Part shown: one piece after another, positions 52,287 to 60,772 of the stretch
Layout: the number at the start of each line of letters is the position of its first letter
Position numbering within the stretch: position 1 is the stretch's first letter
Notes under the pieces: generated by a model
Database searches by the model: none
What the model was told of the DNA's origin: nothing
Seen by the model: the letters and a program-made list of their open reading frames with translations, nothing else
NCBI GenBank assembly: GCA_040768445.1
Contig: JAXGMV010000001.1
Coordinates: forward strand, 1,488,001 to 1,552,000
Direction of reading: 5' to 3'
Length of the DNA stretch: 64,000 nucleotides
Source of the DNA: JAXGMV01 sp040768445
GTDB taxonomy: Bacteria > Chloroflexota > Anaerolineae > Anaerolineales > Anaerolineaceae
Translations under genes and position numbers: made by a program

Positions 52287-54305
52287 CTAAGGAACTCCCC
52301 AGAACATCAGTCCACCATCCCAAGATGAGAAAACCAGTAAATCAGTTTCAGGTGAGAACATAACCTGGCCAAAGCCGGCACCACCTGTATTCAGGCTGGC
52401 CAGGAAGCGTCCATTATTGATATCCCAAAGGCGGATAACATCCCCACTGACAGCAAGCAAACCATTGGCAGCAGATACTGCCATATACAGTCCCTGGTCT
52501 GGCAGTATGTTGAGCAGCTTGCCTGTGCCAGTATTGTAGATCGCTGTGCCATACTGGTCAGTGCCGCCCGTTACTGCTGTGATCTCGCCACCGGGTGAAA
52601 ATGCAGAAGCATAGCCAATGAATTGCCGATCTATTTGCAGGCTGCTGCCGTCCAAAACCAGCAGACGATCAATTGTTTGGGCAAAAAGCCTGTCTCCAGA
52701 GTCTGAAAAAATCAGTTGGCGAGCTGGAGAGGGCAGGGTGCTTTCAGCCAATAAGCTGCCATTATCCGTTGCCCAGACCATCAGGTGGGCTTCATTGTCG
52801 CAGGCTGCCAGTATGCTTCCGCTGTTGTCGAGCGCCATTGACCGCACGTCTGATGGCATCTCAAATTCAGTCAGCAGTTCGTTTGAGTCTGAACTGTACA
52901 GCTGAATGAGTGGGCTTTCATAATTGACCGCAGTGATTGCTTGATCAGCGCTGCTGGCAGCAGCAGTTATTTTTTCTGCCGCAAGCCTGGCCTGGCTGAG
53001 CAATGAGCCATCAGCAGCAGAGAAATTCCTTACAGTGCCATCGAGGTACCACTGCGTCCAGGTGCCATCCACCGTGTTGAAGCGCGTATCAAGACGCAAA
53101 TCCGTTGAGAAGTCTGTGTACTCCGCGATGAGATCAGCGCCTGGATCAGCCAGCTCAATCAGGTAGAGCCGGTCTGTAACAATAGCCAGGTGTTCCCCAT
53201 CGGCTGTCAACTGTGCCTGCCGAATGGTGGACAAGCTTTCAGGCAGCCGACGTTCATCCTGCACTTCACCGCTCTGCATATCCCACGTTTTCAGCGTATT
53301 ACCATCAACAGCTGTAAGCTGGCTGCCATCATCTGCCACAGCCAGCCAGCTGATTTGTTCTTGAACTTCATTCAGCAAGTGCAGTGTGATACCTTTTGCC
53401 GCATTGTAGATGCGTATTTGACTGGCAGTGTTGGCTGCTGTCAGGCTGCCATCAAGTGAGAACACCCCACCATCAGCCGGGTCTCCCCGGCTGTTATTAG
53501 GCACATAAACTTCCTGAATCAACTTACCATCTCTGATGCTGTAGCTGGCAAAGGTCTTCTTACCTTGCCAGCAGTACACAGCTTCGTCATTTGCAGAAAA
53601 AGCAATGTCTCCCACTACTGGTAGCGGCAGGTTGATCGTTCGCACTTCATTGCCTGAGTGGAGGTTATAAATGATGATTTGTCTTTGAGGGGTTACCAGT
53701 GCCAGGAAACTGCCGCCATGGGAAAAAACCATTGCCAGGATGGGCGTATCTGTGGCTGTAAACTGGCTGTGGATTGAAAGATCTTCAAGTGAAAAAATGA
53801 AAACCTCACCTGATTGGCTGCTCACAGCCAACAGTGTGCTGTCTGGTGAAAACGCAGCGCTGCGCAGCAATGTACCTGGTGCCAGGCTTCTGAGCGGTAG
53901 GAGCGTAGCAGCGTTGAACAGGTGTGCGCCGCTGGTGGAGGTGACTATGATGTATTTTCCATCGAGGGAAATTTTCAAATCGGTTGGAATGCCGTTCCCC
54001 CAGCGGGCAAGCTGAACCAGGCGGTTTGCATTTTGTGAGGTAATGGCCTCACTCTTGGCGATCGGTGTTCCTGCCAGGGCAAATGTAAAAGGTGTGGCAG
54101 TGGTTGTTGGTCGTGCTGTTGGCGTGTTTGTGCTGGTGGGCGGCAGGGTAATGGACGGGGTAGGGCTAGGCATACCAGGCAAGCTCTCTACCTGGCAGGC
54201 AGATATGGTGGTTAATACCATCAAGGCGGGAAGAACAAGGGAGAAAAGTTTAATTATCAAGATACGGTGATACTTCATGGCATACAGCAGGTTGATATTC
54301 TTCAA
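52287..54305 (-). CDS. WD40-like beta-propeller lipoprotein
   Basis: This 672-residue protein has a signal peptide ending in lipobox TISAC, a Pro/Thr-rich spacer (about 45-75), and about 12 repeats of the WD40/YVTN type (AAFSPDSTLLAVSSQSGEVF, SLDGKYIIVTSTSGAHLFNA, VMFSPETDLLVFSSWDGGLM). These should fold into one or two propellers on the cell surface as a binding platform. The TTG start at 54305 has AGGGG before it; the in-frame ATG at 54278 has none. A TGA-TACAAT promoter lies 15 bp upstream. Confidence 0.85.
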   Translation of the reverse strand: MKNINLLYAMKYHRILIIKLFSLVLPALMVLTTISACQVESLPGMPSPTPSITLPPTSTNTPTARPTTTATPFTFALAGTPIAKSEAITSQNANRLVQLARWGNGIPTDLKISLDGKYIIVTSTSGAHLFNAATLLPLRSLAPGTLLRSAAFSPDSTLLAVSSQSGEVFIFSLEDLSIHSQFTATDTPILAMVFSHGGSFLALVTPQRQIIIYNLHSGNEVRTINLPLPVVGDIAFSANDEAVYCWQGKKTFASYSIRDGKLIQEVYVPNNSRGDPADGGVFSLDGSLTAANTASQIRIYNAAKGITLHLLNEVQEQISWLAVADDGSQLTAVDGNTLKTWDMQSGEVQDERRLPESLSTIRQAQLTADGEHLAIVTDRLYLIELADPGADLIAEYTDFSTDLRLDTRFNTVDGTWTQWYLDGTVRNFSAADGSLLSQARLAAEKITAAASSADQAITAVNYESPLIQLYSSDSNELLTEFEMPSDVRSMALDNSGSILAACDNEAHLMVWATDNGSLLAESTLPSPARQLIFSDSGDRLFAQTIDRLLVLDGSSLQIDRQFIGYASAFSPGGEITAVTGGTDQYGTAIYNTGTGKLLNILPDQGLYMAVSAANGLLAVSGDVIRLWDINNGRFLASLNTGGAGFGQVMFSPETDLLVFSSWDGGLMFWGVP

Positions 54306-54320
54306 CCATGCCCCTAATAA

Positions 54321-54329
54321 ATTGTATCA
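54321..54329 (-). promoter_or_regulatory. Extended -10 of the WD40 lipoprotein gene
   Basis: TGA-TACAAT on the minus strand; the mRNA would have a very short leader (about 8 nt) with AGGGG. Confidence 0.55.
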
Positions 54330-54375
54330 GATGTACCAATTGGTTAATTAATACGGTAATTGATGCAGTTAAATA

Positions 54376-54414
54376 CTCTCTCCTGCCCATGTGGTCGATT
54401 GGGGCAGGAGAGAG
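54376..54414 (-). terminator. Terminator of the SH3-like lipoprotein gene
   Basis: CTCTCTCCTGCCC and GGGCAGGAGAGAG form a 13 bp stem; the minus-side tail is TATTTAAC. Confidence 0.8.
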
Positions 54415-54435
54415 ATAACTGAAGCCTGAGAAATT

Positions 54436-55341
54436 TTACGGTGGACTAAAGAAAATCAGGTTCCTTGAGATGCACTGCCCGCCAAGATTGATATCCGTGC
54501 AGAGCTTGATGACTGCAGTCATGGAGTTGCCAGGCAGGGTGGTGTTATCCATCACAGGCAAGAAGTAACTCGACCCAGGTATCATCTGTGTTGTACCACC
54601 GCAGGATGCGGCAACGCCCCAGAAGAGGTTGTTGCCGGCGTTGGTAACAGTAGTTGACAACGACTGGTTCTTCATTTCAATATACGCTGACTTGAATGTC
54701 GACGTGCCAGTGTTTTTTGCAAAGAAGGTGAAGTAACGATCTGCTCCACACAAGGCAGTCGTAGAGAAGTTAACCGTAAAATCAGGGTAGGGGGTTGGTG
54801 ACGGGGTAGGCGGTGGGGTCATCACAGGCAGCAGGTTGTACGGACCTTCTGGTGTGGCATACTGGGCAGTTATCCAGCAGGTCCCTGCTGCATCAAGGTT
54901 CTTGATCACCCAATAGGTATTGGTGTTCAAGCGGCCTACCATTTCAGCCTGCTCACCAACCATAAGCGCGCCAATATAAGGATATACAACTCCCGGACCG
55001 GTGCGGCAGTTGGTATCCATGACGACACGCACCACAGCTGAAGACGGTGTCACAGTTTCAGAGATGGTCGCAGTCTGCTCAGGTGTACTGGTTTGTTCAG
55101 TAGCAGGCTCAATCGTAGCTGTTGCAGTTGGAGGTAACGTATTAGAAGGCTGTGTTGTTGGTGGAGAGATTGCGGCAATTGTCTGCGAAACGCTGGCTTC
55201 CAGCGTCATCTCAGCTGAGAGTGTCCCCTTGGCATAGGTAATAGCATCATCAGCTGAAGTTTGCCCGGGTAGTGTGCAGGCGCTCAGGGAGAAAATGATT
55301 ATCATTGCAATTAGGTAGTAAAGAGAAATTTGCCGGCTCAT
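54436..55341 (-). CDS. Lipoprotein with SH3-like domain
   Basis: The start is the second of two ATG codons (55341), 6 nt after AAAGGAG, giving 301 residues. The lipobox is SLSAC. A Thr-rich spacer (about 50-105) leads to a bacterial SH3-type domain (about 110-165; DTNCRTGPGVVYPYIGALMV, YWVIKN), which often binds cell-wall peptides. The last 110 residues (YFTFFAKNTGTSTFKSAYIE) form an Ig-like sandwich. Both may hold the protein at the wall. Confidence 0.82.
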   Translation of the reverse strand: MSRQISLYYLIAMIIIFSLSACTLPGQTSADDAITYAKGTLSAEMTLEASVSQTIAAISPPTTQPSNTLPPTATATIEPATEQTSTPEQTATISETVTPSSAVVRVVMDTNCRTGPGVVYPYIGALMVGEQAEMVGRLNTNTYWVIKNLDAAGTCWITAQYATPEGPYNLLPVMTPPPTPSPTPYPDFTVNFSTTALCGADRYFTFFAKNTGTSTFKSAYIEMKNQSLSTTVTNAGNNLFWGVAASCGGTTQMIPGSSYFLPVMDNTTLPGNSMTAVIKLCTDINLGGQCISRNLIFFSPP

Positions 55342-55488
55342 CATATACTCCTTTATATCAATTGACCGATTAACCCCCTCTTTCATTATACAGAATGCAG
55401 TGACTGTTACAAGTCATCAATATTTACCCCAACAACGAATTTCATCAGTTTATTTCCAGCATACTAAGGTTTGCTCAAGGGGCGCTTA

Positions 55489-55497
55489 TGATACAAT
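55489..55497 (+). promoter_or_regulatory. Extended -10 of the flippase-like gene, leaderless arrangement
   Basis: TGA-TACAAT, seven bases (TCCCCCT), then ATG 55505; no ribosome site. Confidence 0.7.
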
Positions 55498-55504
55498 TCC
55501 CCCT

Positions 55505-56530
55505 ATGAAGCGCTGGCAGTTCTGGTTGGGTCTGATAATCAGCATCCTGTTTATGTATTTTGCTTTAAAAAATCTCCACCTGGCAGATGTGTGGACGACC
55601 ATTAAACAGGCAAAATTTATCTGGCTCATACCGGGTGTGGCTGTCTATTTCCTGGCAGTTTGGGCGAGAGCCTGGCGCTGGCATTACCTGCTGCGTCCTC
55701 TAAAGAAGATCCCCACCCGAACCATGTTCCCGATTGTTGCAATTGGTTATATGGGCAACAACATTTACCCGGCAAGAGCCGGCGAGGTGCTGCGTGCCTT
55801 TGTGTTGAAGCGGCGGGAAAATGTGCCGGTTTCTGCATCACTGGCGACAGTGATTGTCGAGAGAGTTTTTGACGGCGTGGTGATGCTGGGCTTTGTGTTT
55901 CTCAACCTGCCCGAGCTGGCAGGACTCAACCAGGCATCAGGCTTTATTGGCAATATTCGACAACTGGCAATTATCGGCGCAGTCGCGTTTATCGGTGCGC
56001 TGGCAGTTTTCCTGTTAGCAGCCATGTATCCTGCAGTGACAGAAAAAGCAGTCAACTGGCTGGTTGTACATCTTATTCCTTCCCGCTGGCAGGGTAAGAT
56101 CAGCCCAATACTGACACGTTTTCTCACTGGGTTGGAATCCCTGCGATCACCGAAGGACGCTCTGATGGTGTTCATCACCTCAACCATTATCTGGTTGTTG
56201 GAGACGGGAAAATACTGGTTTGTAATGCACGCCTTTCCGTTTGAAGTCAGTTTCTTCGCGTTGATGTTGATGAACGGTATTGTCAATTTGGCTACAACAC
56301 TGCCTTCAGCACCGGGTTATGTCGGTACCTTTGATGCACCTGGCATTGCCTTACTGACCGCCTATGACGTTCCTGGTGAAATAGCAGCAGGTTATACGCT
56401 GGTTTTACACGTGGCATTATGGCTTCCCATCACTGTACTGGGCGCTTATTATTTTGTGCGTGAGGGTTTGAAATGGGGCGAAAAAGTGCCTGACCGGGCA
56501 GCACTGGCGGGTATTGATGATCAAGATTAA
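55505..56530 (+). CDS. Lysylphosphatidylglycerol synthase/flippase-type membrane protein (UPF0104)
   Basis: The 341-residue protein starts at ATG 55505 (MKRWQFWLGLIISILFMYFA); a longer frame from 55400 crosses the promoter. It has eight or so membrane helices with ARAWRWHYLLRPL, NNIYPARAGEVLRAF and LPSAPGYVGTFDAPGIALL, the signature of the LPG_synthase_TM family, which includes lipid flippases. The C-terminus ends in a short polar tail. It is 17 bp before the FAD oxidoreductase, so the two are co-transcribed. Confidence 0.88.
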   Translation: MKRWQFWLGLIISILFMYFALKNLHLADVWTTIKQAKFIWLIPGVAVYFLAVWARAWRWHYLLRPLKKIPTRTMFPIVAIGYMGNNIYPARAGEVLRAFVLKRRENVPVSASLATVIVERVFDGVVMLGFVFLNLPELAGLNQASGFIGNIRQLAIIGAVAFIGALAVFLLAAMYPAVTEKAVNWLVVHLIPSRWQGKISPILTRFLTGLESLRSPKDALMVFITSTIIWLLETGKYWFVMHAFPFEVSFFALMLMNGIVNLATTLPSAPGYVGTFDAPGIALLTAYDVPGEIAAGYTLVLHVALWLPITVLGAYYFVREGLKWGEKVPDRAALAGIDDQD

Positions 56531-56547
56531 ATAGCTTAGAGGGTAAT

Positions 56548-57834
56548 ATGAAAATTGCAGTAATTGGCGCTGGTTTTGGCGGTATGGCAGCTGCTTATGA
56601 TCTTGCCAAAGCCAGACATGAAGTAACAATCTTTGAAGCATCTGACACTGTCGGTGGTTTGGCATCCGGGTTCAAGGAACCACATTGGAAATGGTCACTG
56701 GAAAAGTTTTACCATCACTGGTTCCAGTCTGATGCTGACATGCTGGGGCTGATCAATGAACTTGGTTTAAGCGATCAAGTGCAGTTCATCAGGCCAAAAA
56801 CGGTTGTGTATCATAAAGAAGATTTTTACCCGCTGGATTCTCCCCTTGCGGCATTAACTTTTCCGGGGTTTAGCCTGCTGGATATGGTGCGTTTTGGTTT
56901 TGTAACGGTTTATATAAAGTACCTGGCGTCATGGAAGAAATTGGAAAAATTTAAGGCACATGACTGGCTGAGTAAAGCCTATGGTGAAAAGCTTTACAAA
57001 TCGCAGTTTGAGCCCCTGCTGATGGGTAAGTTTGGTCCATATTATAAAGAGGTCAACATGGCCTGGTTCTGGGCCAGGTTCAAGGCGCGCACAACCAGGC
57101 TGGGGACATTTAATGGCGGGTTCCAGAAATTTGCTGACCTGTTTGCTGAAAAACTGGCACAAATGGGTGTTCAAATGCAGCTGTCAGCGGCTGTTTCAAA
57201 AATTATCCCTCAGGAAGACGGCAGCGTATCGCTGATATTGCCGGATGGCGATAAGCTGTTCGACCGCTGCCTGGTGACGACATCACCGGGTCTTCTGGCC
57301 AGGCTGGTGCCGGAATTGCCTGAAACCTACCTGAAAGGCCTTTTAGAGCTGAAGAGCATGGGGGCTGTTGTAATGGTGCTTGCCTTGCGTAAGCGTCTCT
57401 CTACCAAGGGCTATTACTGGTTCAACCTGCCTAAATCTGCAGGCTACCCATTTCTTGCCCTGGTGGAGCACACCAATTTTGTGCCGTCAGAAAATTACGG
57501 TGGAGACCATATCCTGTACTGCGGTGATTACCTGGAGACTGACCATGAGTATTTCAAGCTCTCACAGGAAGAACTGCTGGAGCGGTTTATGCCGGCATTC
57601 AAGCGCATCAACCCTAATTTCTCACCAGAATGGGTCAGAAAAACCTGGCTGTTCAAGACCAACTATGCCCAGCCAGTGCCCCTCCTGAATCACTCCAAAA
57701 ATATACCGTCGATTCAGACACCCATTACCGGGTTATATTTTGCCAGTATGAGCCAGGTATATCCCTGGGATCGCGGTACCAACTTTGCAGTGCAAATTGG
57801 CCGACAGGCTGCCAGGATGATCCTCAACTCCTGA
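56548..57834 (+). CDS. FAD-dependent oxidoreductase, amine-oxidase/protoporphyrinogen-oxidase-like
   Basis: This 428-residue flavoprotein opens MKIAVIGAGFGGMAAAYDLA (GxGxxG) with VTIFEASDTVGGLASGFK, the FAD and GG motifs, and a C-terminal FAD closure (GLYFASMSQVYPWDRGTNFA). It resembles the UDP-galactopyranose mutase/PPOX-like group common next to surface-glycan genes. The reaction cannot be told. It follows the flippase-like gene in an operon, so a lipid-linked substrate is possible (inference). Confidence 0.85.
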   Translation: MKIAVIGAGFGGMAAAYDLAKARHEVTIFEASDTVGGLASGFKEPHWKWSLEKFYHHWFQSDADMLGLINELGLSDQVQFIRPKTVVYHKEDFYPLDSPLAALTFPGFSLLDMVRFGFVTVYIKYLASWKKLEKFKAHDWLSKAYGEKLYKSQFEPLLMGKFGPYYKEVNMAWFWARFKARTTRLGTFNGGFQKFADLFAEKLAQMGVQMQLSAAVSKIIPQEDGSVSLILPDGDKLFDRCLVTTSPGLLARLVPELPETYLKGLLELKSMGAVVMVLALRKRLSTKGYYWFNLPKSAGYPFLALVEHTNFVPSENYGGDHILYCGDYLETDHEYFKLSQEELLERFMPAFKRINPNFSPEWVRKTWLFKTNYAQPVPLLNHSKNIPSIQTPITGLYFASMSQVYPWDRGTNFAVQIGRQAARMILNS

Positions 57835-57941
57835 AGCTACGGTGAGATCGTCAGGTAATCATAGGTTAAGCGTCAAGTAAAATGGTAAAGATTGGCGTAA
57901 AATAAGGTTGCAAAGGACAACTTCTTTTTCTCCTCCTTAGT

Positions 57942-57970
57942 AAGAGCCGGGCCCGGCGTACCCGGCTCTT
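57942..57970. repeat. Inverted repeat in the gap before the carrier gene
   Basis: AAGAGCCGGG and CCCGGCTCTT form a perfect 10 bp stem, but no T-run follows on either strand. It may be a poor terminator of the FAD gene or an mRNA-stability hairpin. Confidence 0.5.
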
Positions 57971-58117
57971 AACATTTAACAAGCCTGGTTTATCCCTCTT
58001 AAACTTAATCAACTGTAAAATTATTACTAGATAACAGCCGCTGTTGATGCTGAACGACCATTTTGAACACAGCAGGCTGTTACAACACTGTTGGTGCAAC
58101 CCATAAGGAGGCAGCGC

Positions 58118-59572
58118 ATGGCAGAAGCGAGGGCAGGTGCACAGATAAGCCGCAAGGCGTTTACCCAATCCGTTTTAATCCTTCTGGTTCTGATGATTTT
58201 TTCAGGCGTGATGACCCGGCTCATACCAGCTGGTGAATATGAACGGGCATTGCAGGATGGCCGCGAAATCGTATTGCCGGGGTCTTACCAGGCAGTTGAT
58301 AGACCGGATTACCCAATTTGGCGCTGGTTCACCGCACCGGTGGAGGTATTGTGGAGCGACTCGGGACTGACCATCGCAGTGATTATTATTTTCCTGCTCA
58401 TGATCGGTGCCTCATTTGCAGTGCTGGATAAAAGCGGTATTTTGAAGGCCGCTTTGATCAAGATTGTCAACCGGTTTGGCAGCAGGCGATATTTCCTCTT
58501 AAGCGTCATTTCGCTGTTCTTTATGTTGATGGGGGCGTTCTTTGGCATATTTGAAGAAGTTGTGCCGTTGGTGCCGGTCGTGATCACCCTTTCCTACGTG
58601 ATGGGCTGGGATGTTTTGGTAGGACTGGGTATGAGTATACTGGCAGTGAACCTGGGTTTCTCAGCTGCCATCACTAACCCCTTTACCATTGGCATTGCTC
58701 AAAACCTGGCAGGACTGCCGCTCTTTTCTGGCGCAGGGTTCCGTGTTCTGATTTTTCTCAGTATTTACACCGTGTTGATTATTTTCCTGATTAAATACGC
58801 AAAGAAAATTGAGAAAAACCCAAAAGCCTCTCTTGTTTACGTTGAAGAAACCAATTTGAGAGAACGAAATCAGAACCATGGGTTTGAACTGGACGATACA
58901 GATGCAAAACACTTCAAGCGCTCGATCACCTGGCTTACGATTTTCCTGGTACTGATCCTGGTAGTACTTCTTGCTGGCCCATTTATCCCTGGCCTATCCG
59001 ACTTTGCTCTTCCTGTGGTGGGTGTGTTATTCCTGATCGCAGGTATTGGCGCAGGCTTGCTCTCAGGTACAAATCGGAGCCAGATTTTTAAAGCAGTGAA
59101 AGAAGGCTTGCTGGGTATTGCCCCTGGTATACCGTTAATCTTAATGGCTGCCAGTATCAAGCACATTGTGACAGTGGGGGGAATCCTGGATACCATATTA
59201 AACCAGGGTGCTCAGGCATTTGACGGTGCCAGTGGATTTCCTGCCGCGATGATTATTTACTTCCTGGCATTGTTCGTTGAGTTTTTCATCGGTTCTGCAT
59301 CGGCAAAGGCGTTTTTATTAATGCCGATCCTGCTGCCGCTGGCTGATCTGGTCGGTGTGACACGGCAGATTGCTGTAACGGCTTACTGCTTTGGTGATGG
59401 CTTTTCCAACCTGGCTTATCCCACCAACCCTGTGCTGTTGATTGTTCTGGGCCTGACCGTTGTCAGTTACCCCAAATGGATGCGCTGGACAATTGGACTT
59501 TGGCTGGCTGTGTTCGTGCTCACCGCAGGTTTTCTCGGCCTGGCAACTTTGATAAATTTTGGCCCCTTTTAA
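58118..59572 (+). CDS. YfcC/C4-dicarboxylate or amino-acid carrier family protein
   Basis: From ATG 58118 (AAGGAGG 9 nt before) it has 484 residues with 11-12 membrane helices. Conserved segments FGIFEEVVPLVPVVITLSYV, NLGFSAAITNPFTIGIAQNL and FIGSASAKAFLLMPIL match the YfcC/DcuC/ArcD-related anaerobic carrier family. It likely takes up or exchanges an organic or amino acid; the substrate is unknown. Confidence 0.87.
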   Translation: MAEARAGAQISRKAFTQSVLILLVLMIFSGVMTRLIPAGEYERALQDGREIVLPGSYQAVDRPDYPIWRWFTAPVEVLWSDSGLTIAVIIIFLLMIGASFAVLDKSGILKAALIKIVNRFGSRRYFLLSVISLFFMLMGAFFGIFEEVVPLVPVVITLSYVMGWDVLVGLGMSILAVNLGFSAAITNPFTIGIAQNLAGLPLFSGAGFRVLIFLSIYTVLIIFLIKYAKKIEKNPKASLVYVEETNLRERNQNHGFELDDTDAKHFKRSITWLTIFLVLILVVLLAGPFIPGLSDFALPVVGVLFLIAGIGAGLLSGTNRSQIFKAVKEGLLGIAPGIPLILMAASIKHIVTVGGILDTILNQGAQAFDGASGFPAAMIIYFLALFVEFFIGSASAKAFLLMPILLPLADLVGVTRQIAVTAYCFGDGFSNLAYPTNPVLLIVLGLTVVSYPKWMRWTIGLWLAVFVLTAGFLGLATLINFGPF

Positions 59573-59620
59573 TTAAAACAGACAGTGCATTGTGCTGTGA
59601 TAATAAAGGTTTAAATGATT

Positions 59621-59650
59621 ACGCCCTGGATTTCCAGGGCGTGTGTTTTT
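59621..59650. terminator. Terminator between carrier and M23 genes
   Basis: ACGCCCTGGA and TCCAGGGCGT form a 10 bp stem, followed by GTGTTTTT on the plus side. Confidence 0.85.
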
Positions 59651-59664
59651 GAATGATGCAGATC

Positions 59665-60765
59665 TTATGGCAGAACGTACCAGGGGTTGATAAAACCACC
59701 GTTGTACCGTACTTCAAAATGCAGGTGAGGGCCGGTTGAGTTGCCGGTTGAGCCGGCATAAGCAATAACCTGCCCCTGTGAAACGCTTTGACCGCAGCGC
59801 ACAACCAGTTCGCTGTTGTGTGCATACAAAGTGTGATAACCGTTGCCATGATCAATCATCACCATCAAGCCGTATCCACCGCCTATGGAACCCGAATAAA
59901 CCACCAAACCGCTGTCAGCTGCCCAAACAGGCATGCCAGTTGGGGTGGCAATGTCAATACCGAGATGACCTGACCAGTAATCATTGCCTGACAGGTAGGT
60001 GTTGGCTGTCGGCCAGATGAAAGCACCGCTGCCGTATGCACCACCGCCATCCAGTGCACAGCTGCCCGGACCGGCAATAGATTGCGTCGCGCCGGCATTT
60101 GCACGCCAGACAGTTGGGATTATCCACTGCTGGAACTCGCGTTCGCCGCCAGGGATCATTACATATTGCCCGGCCTGGATGACAGGGTTGGTGAGATCCA
60201 GCTTGTTACCCGGAAAAGTCAGGATTGCTTCAGGTGTAACGCGATAATCACCAGATATTTTTTCTACATAATCATTGGTTTTCCACTGGTATAAAACACC
60301 ATCTACTGGTGGGATCCTCAGTTTCATATCAACGGAGAGCATATTCGGGTTGTCCTGCAGCTGGTCTGCGTTTGCCCACAGGATTGTTTCTGGCTGCAGG
60401 TTGTACTTGACTGCAATCGAAAAAACAGAATCACCCGGACCAACGATGTACTCTTCGATGCCTGATCGTGCCTTTGTTGGGATGACCGTATGTGGAACTG
60501 AATTGCGCGTGATCGAGTATGTACTGCCAGAAGGATCAAAACCCGGCAGGTCTGCCAATTGCGCGGGCTGCTCTTCTACTTCTTGCGGTTGTGTAGACTC
60601 AACCATAGCTGTAGGTTCAACAGGGGTAAAAAAGACTGCTTGCGCGCGCCTGACAATCAACAATACCATTACAACCATTAAAAGAAGAGCAACTCCCCAG
60701 GCGATAACTGGCAGCCAACGGTCTGTAAACCTGTTGGCTGAGCGGCTCTTTGCGGGGGTATTCAT
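59665..60765 (-). CDS. LysM and M23 (lysostaphin-type) cell-wall peptidase
   Basis: This 366-residue protein has an N-terminal membrane anchor (about 18-40), a LysM domain (about 105-155; EYIVGPGDSVFSIAVKYNLQ) and a second weak LysM-like stretch, then an M23 peptidase domain (about 250-366). Zinc ligands are in HLGIDIA and HLHFEVRYN, with the other His in YHTLYAHNS. It should cut peptidoglycan cross-links. Only 7 bp separate it from rho, so the two share an mRNA. Confidence 0.93.
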   Translation of the reverse strand: MNTPAKSRSANRFTDRWLPVIAWGVALLLMVVMVLLIVRRAQAVFFTPVEPTAMVESTQPQEVEEQPAQLADLPGFDPSGSTYSITRNSVPHTVIPTKARSGIEEYIVGPGDSVFSIAVKYNLQPETILWANADQLQDNPNMLSVDMKLRIPPVDGVLYQWKTNDYVEKISGDYRVTPEAILTFPGNKLDLTNPVIQAGQYVMIPGGEREFQQWIIPTVWRANAGATQSIAGPGSCALDGGGAYGSGAFIWPTANTYLSGNDYWSGHLGIDIATPTGMPVWAADSGLVVYSGSIGGGYGLMVMIDHGNGYHTLYAHNSELVVRCGQSVSQGQVIAYAGSTGNSTGPHLHFEVRYNGGFINPWYVLP

Positions 60766-60772
60766 AAATATC

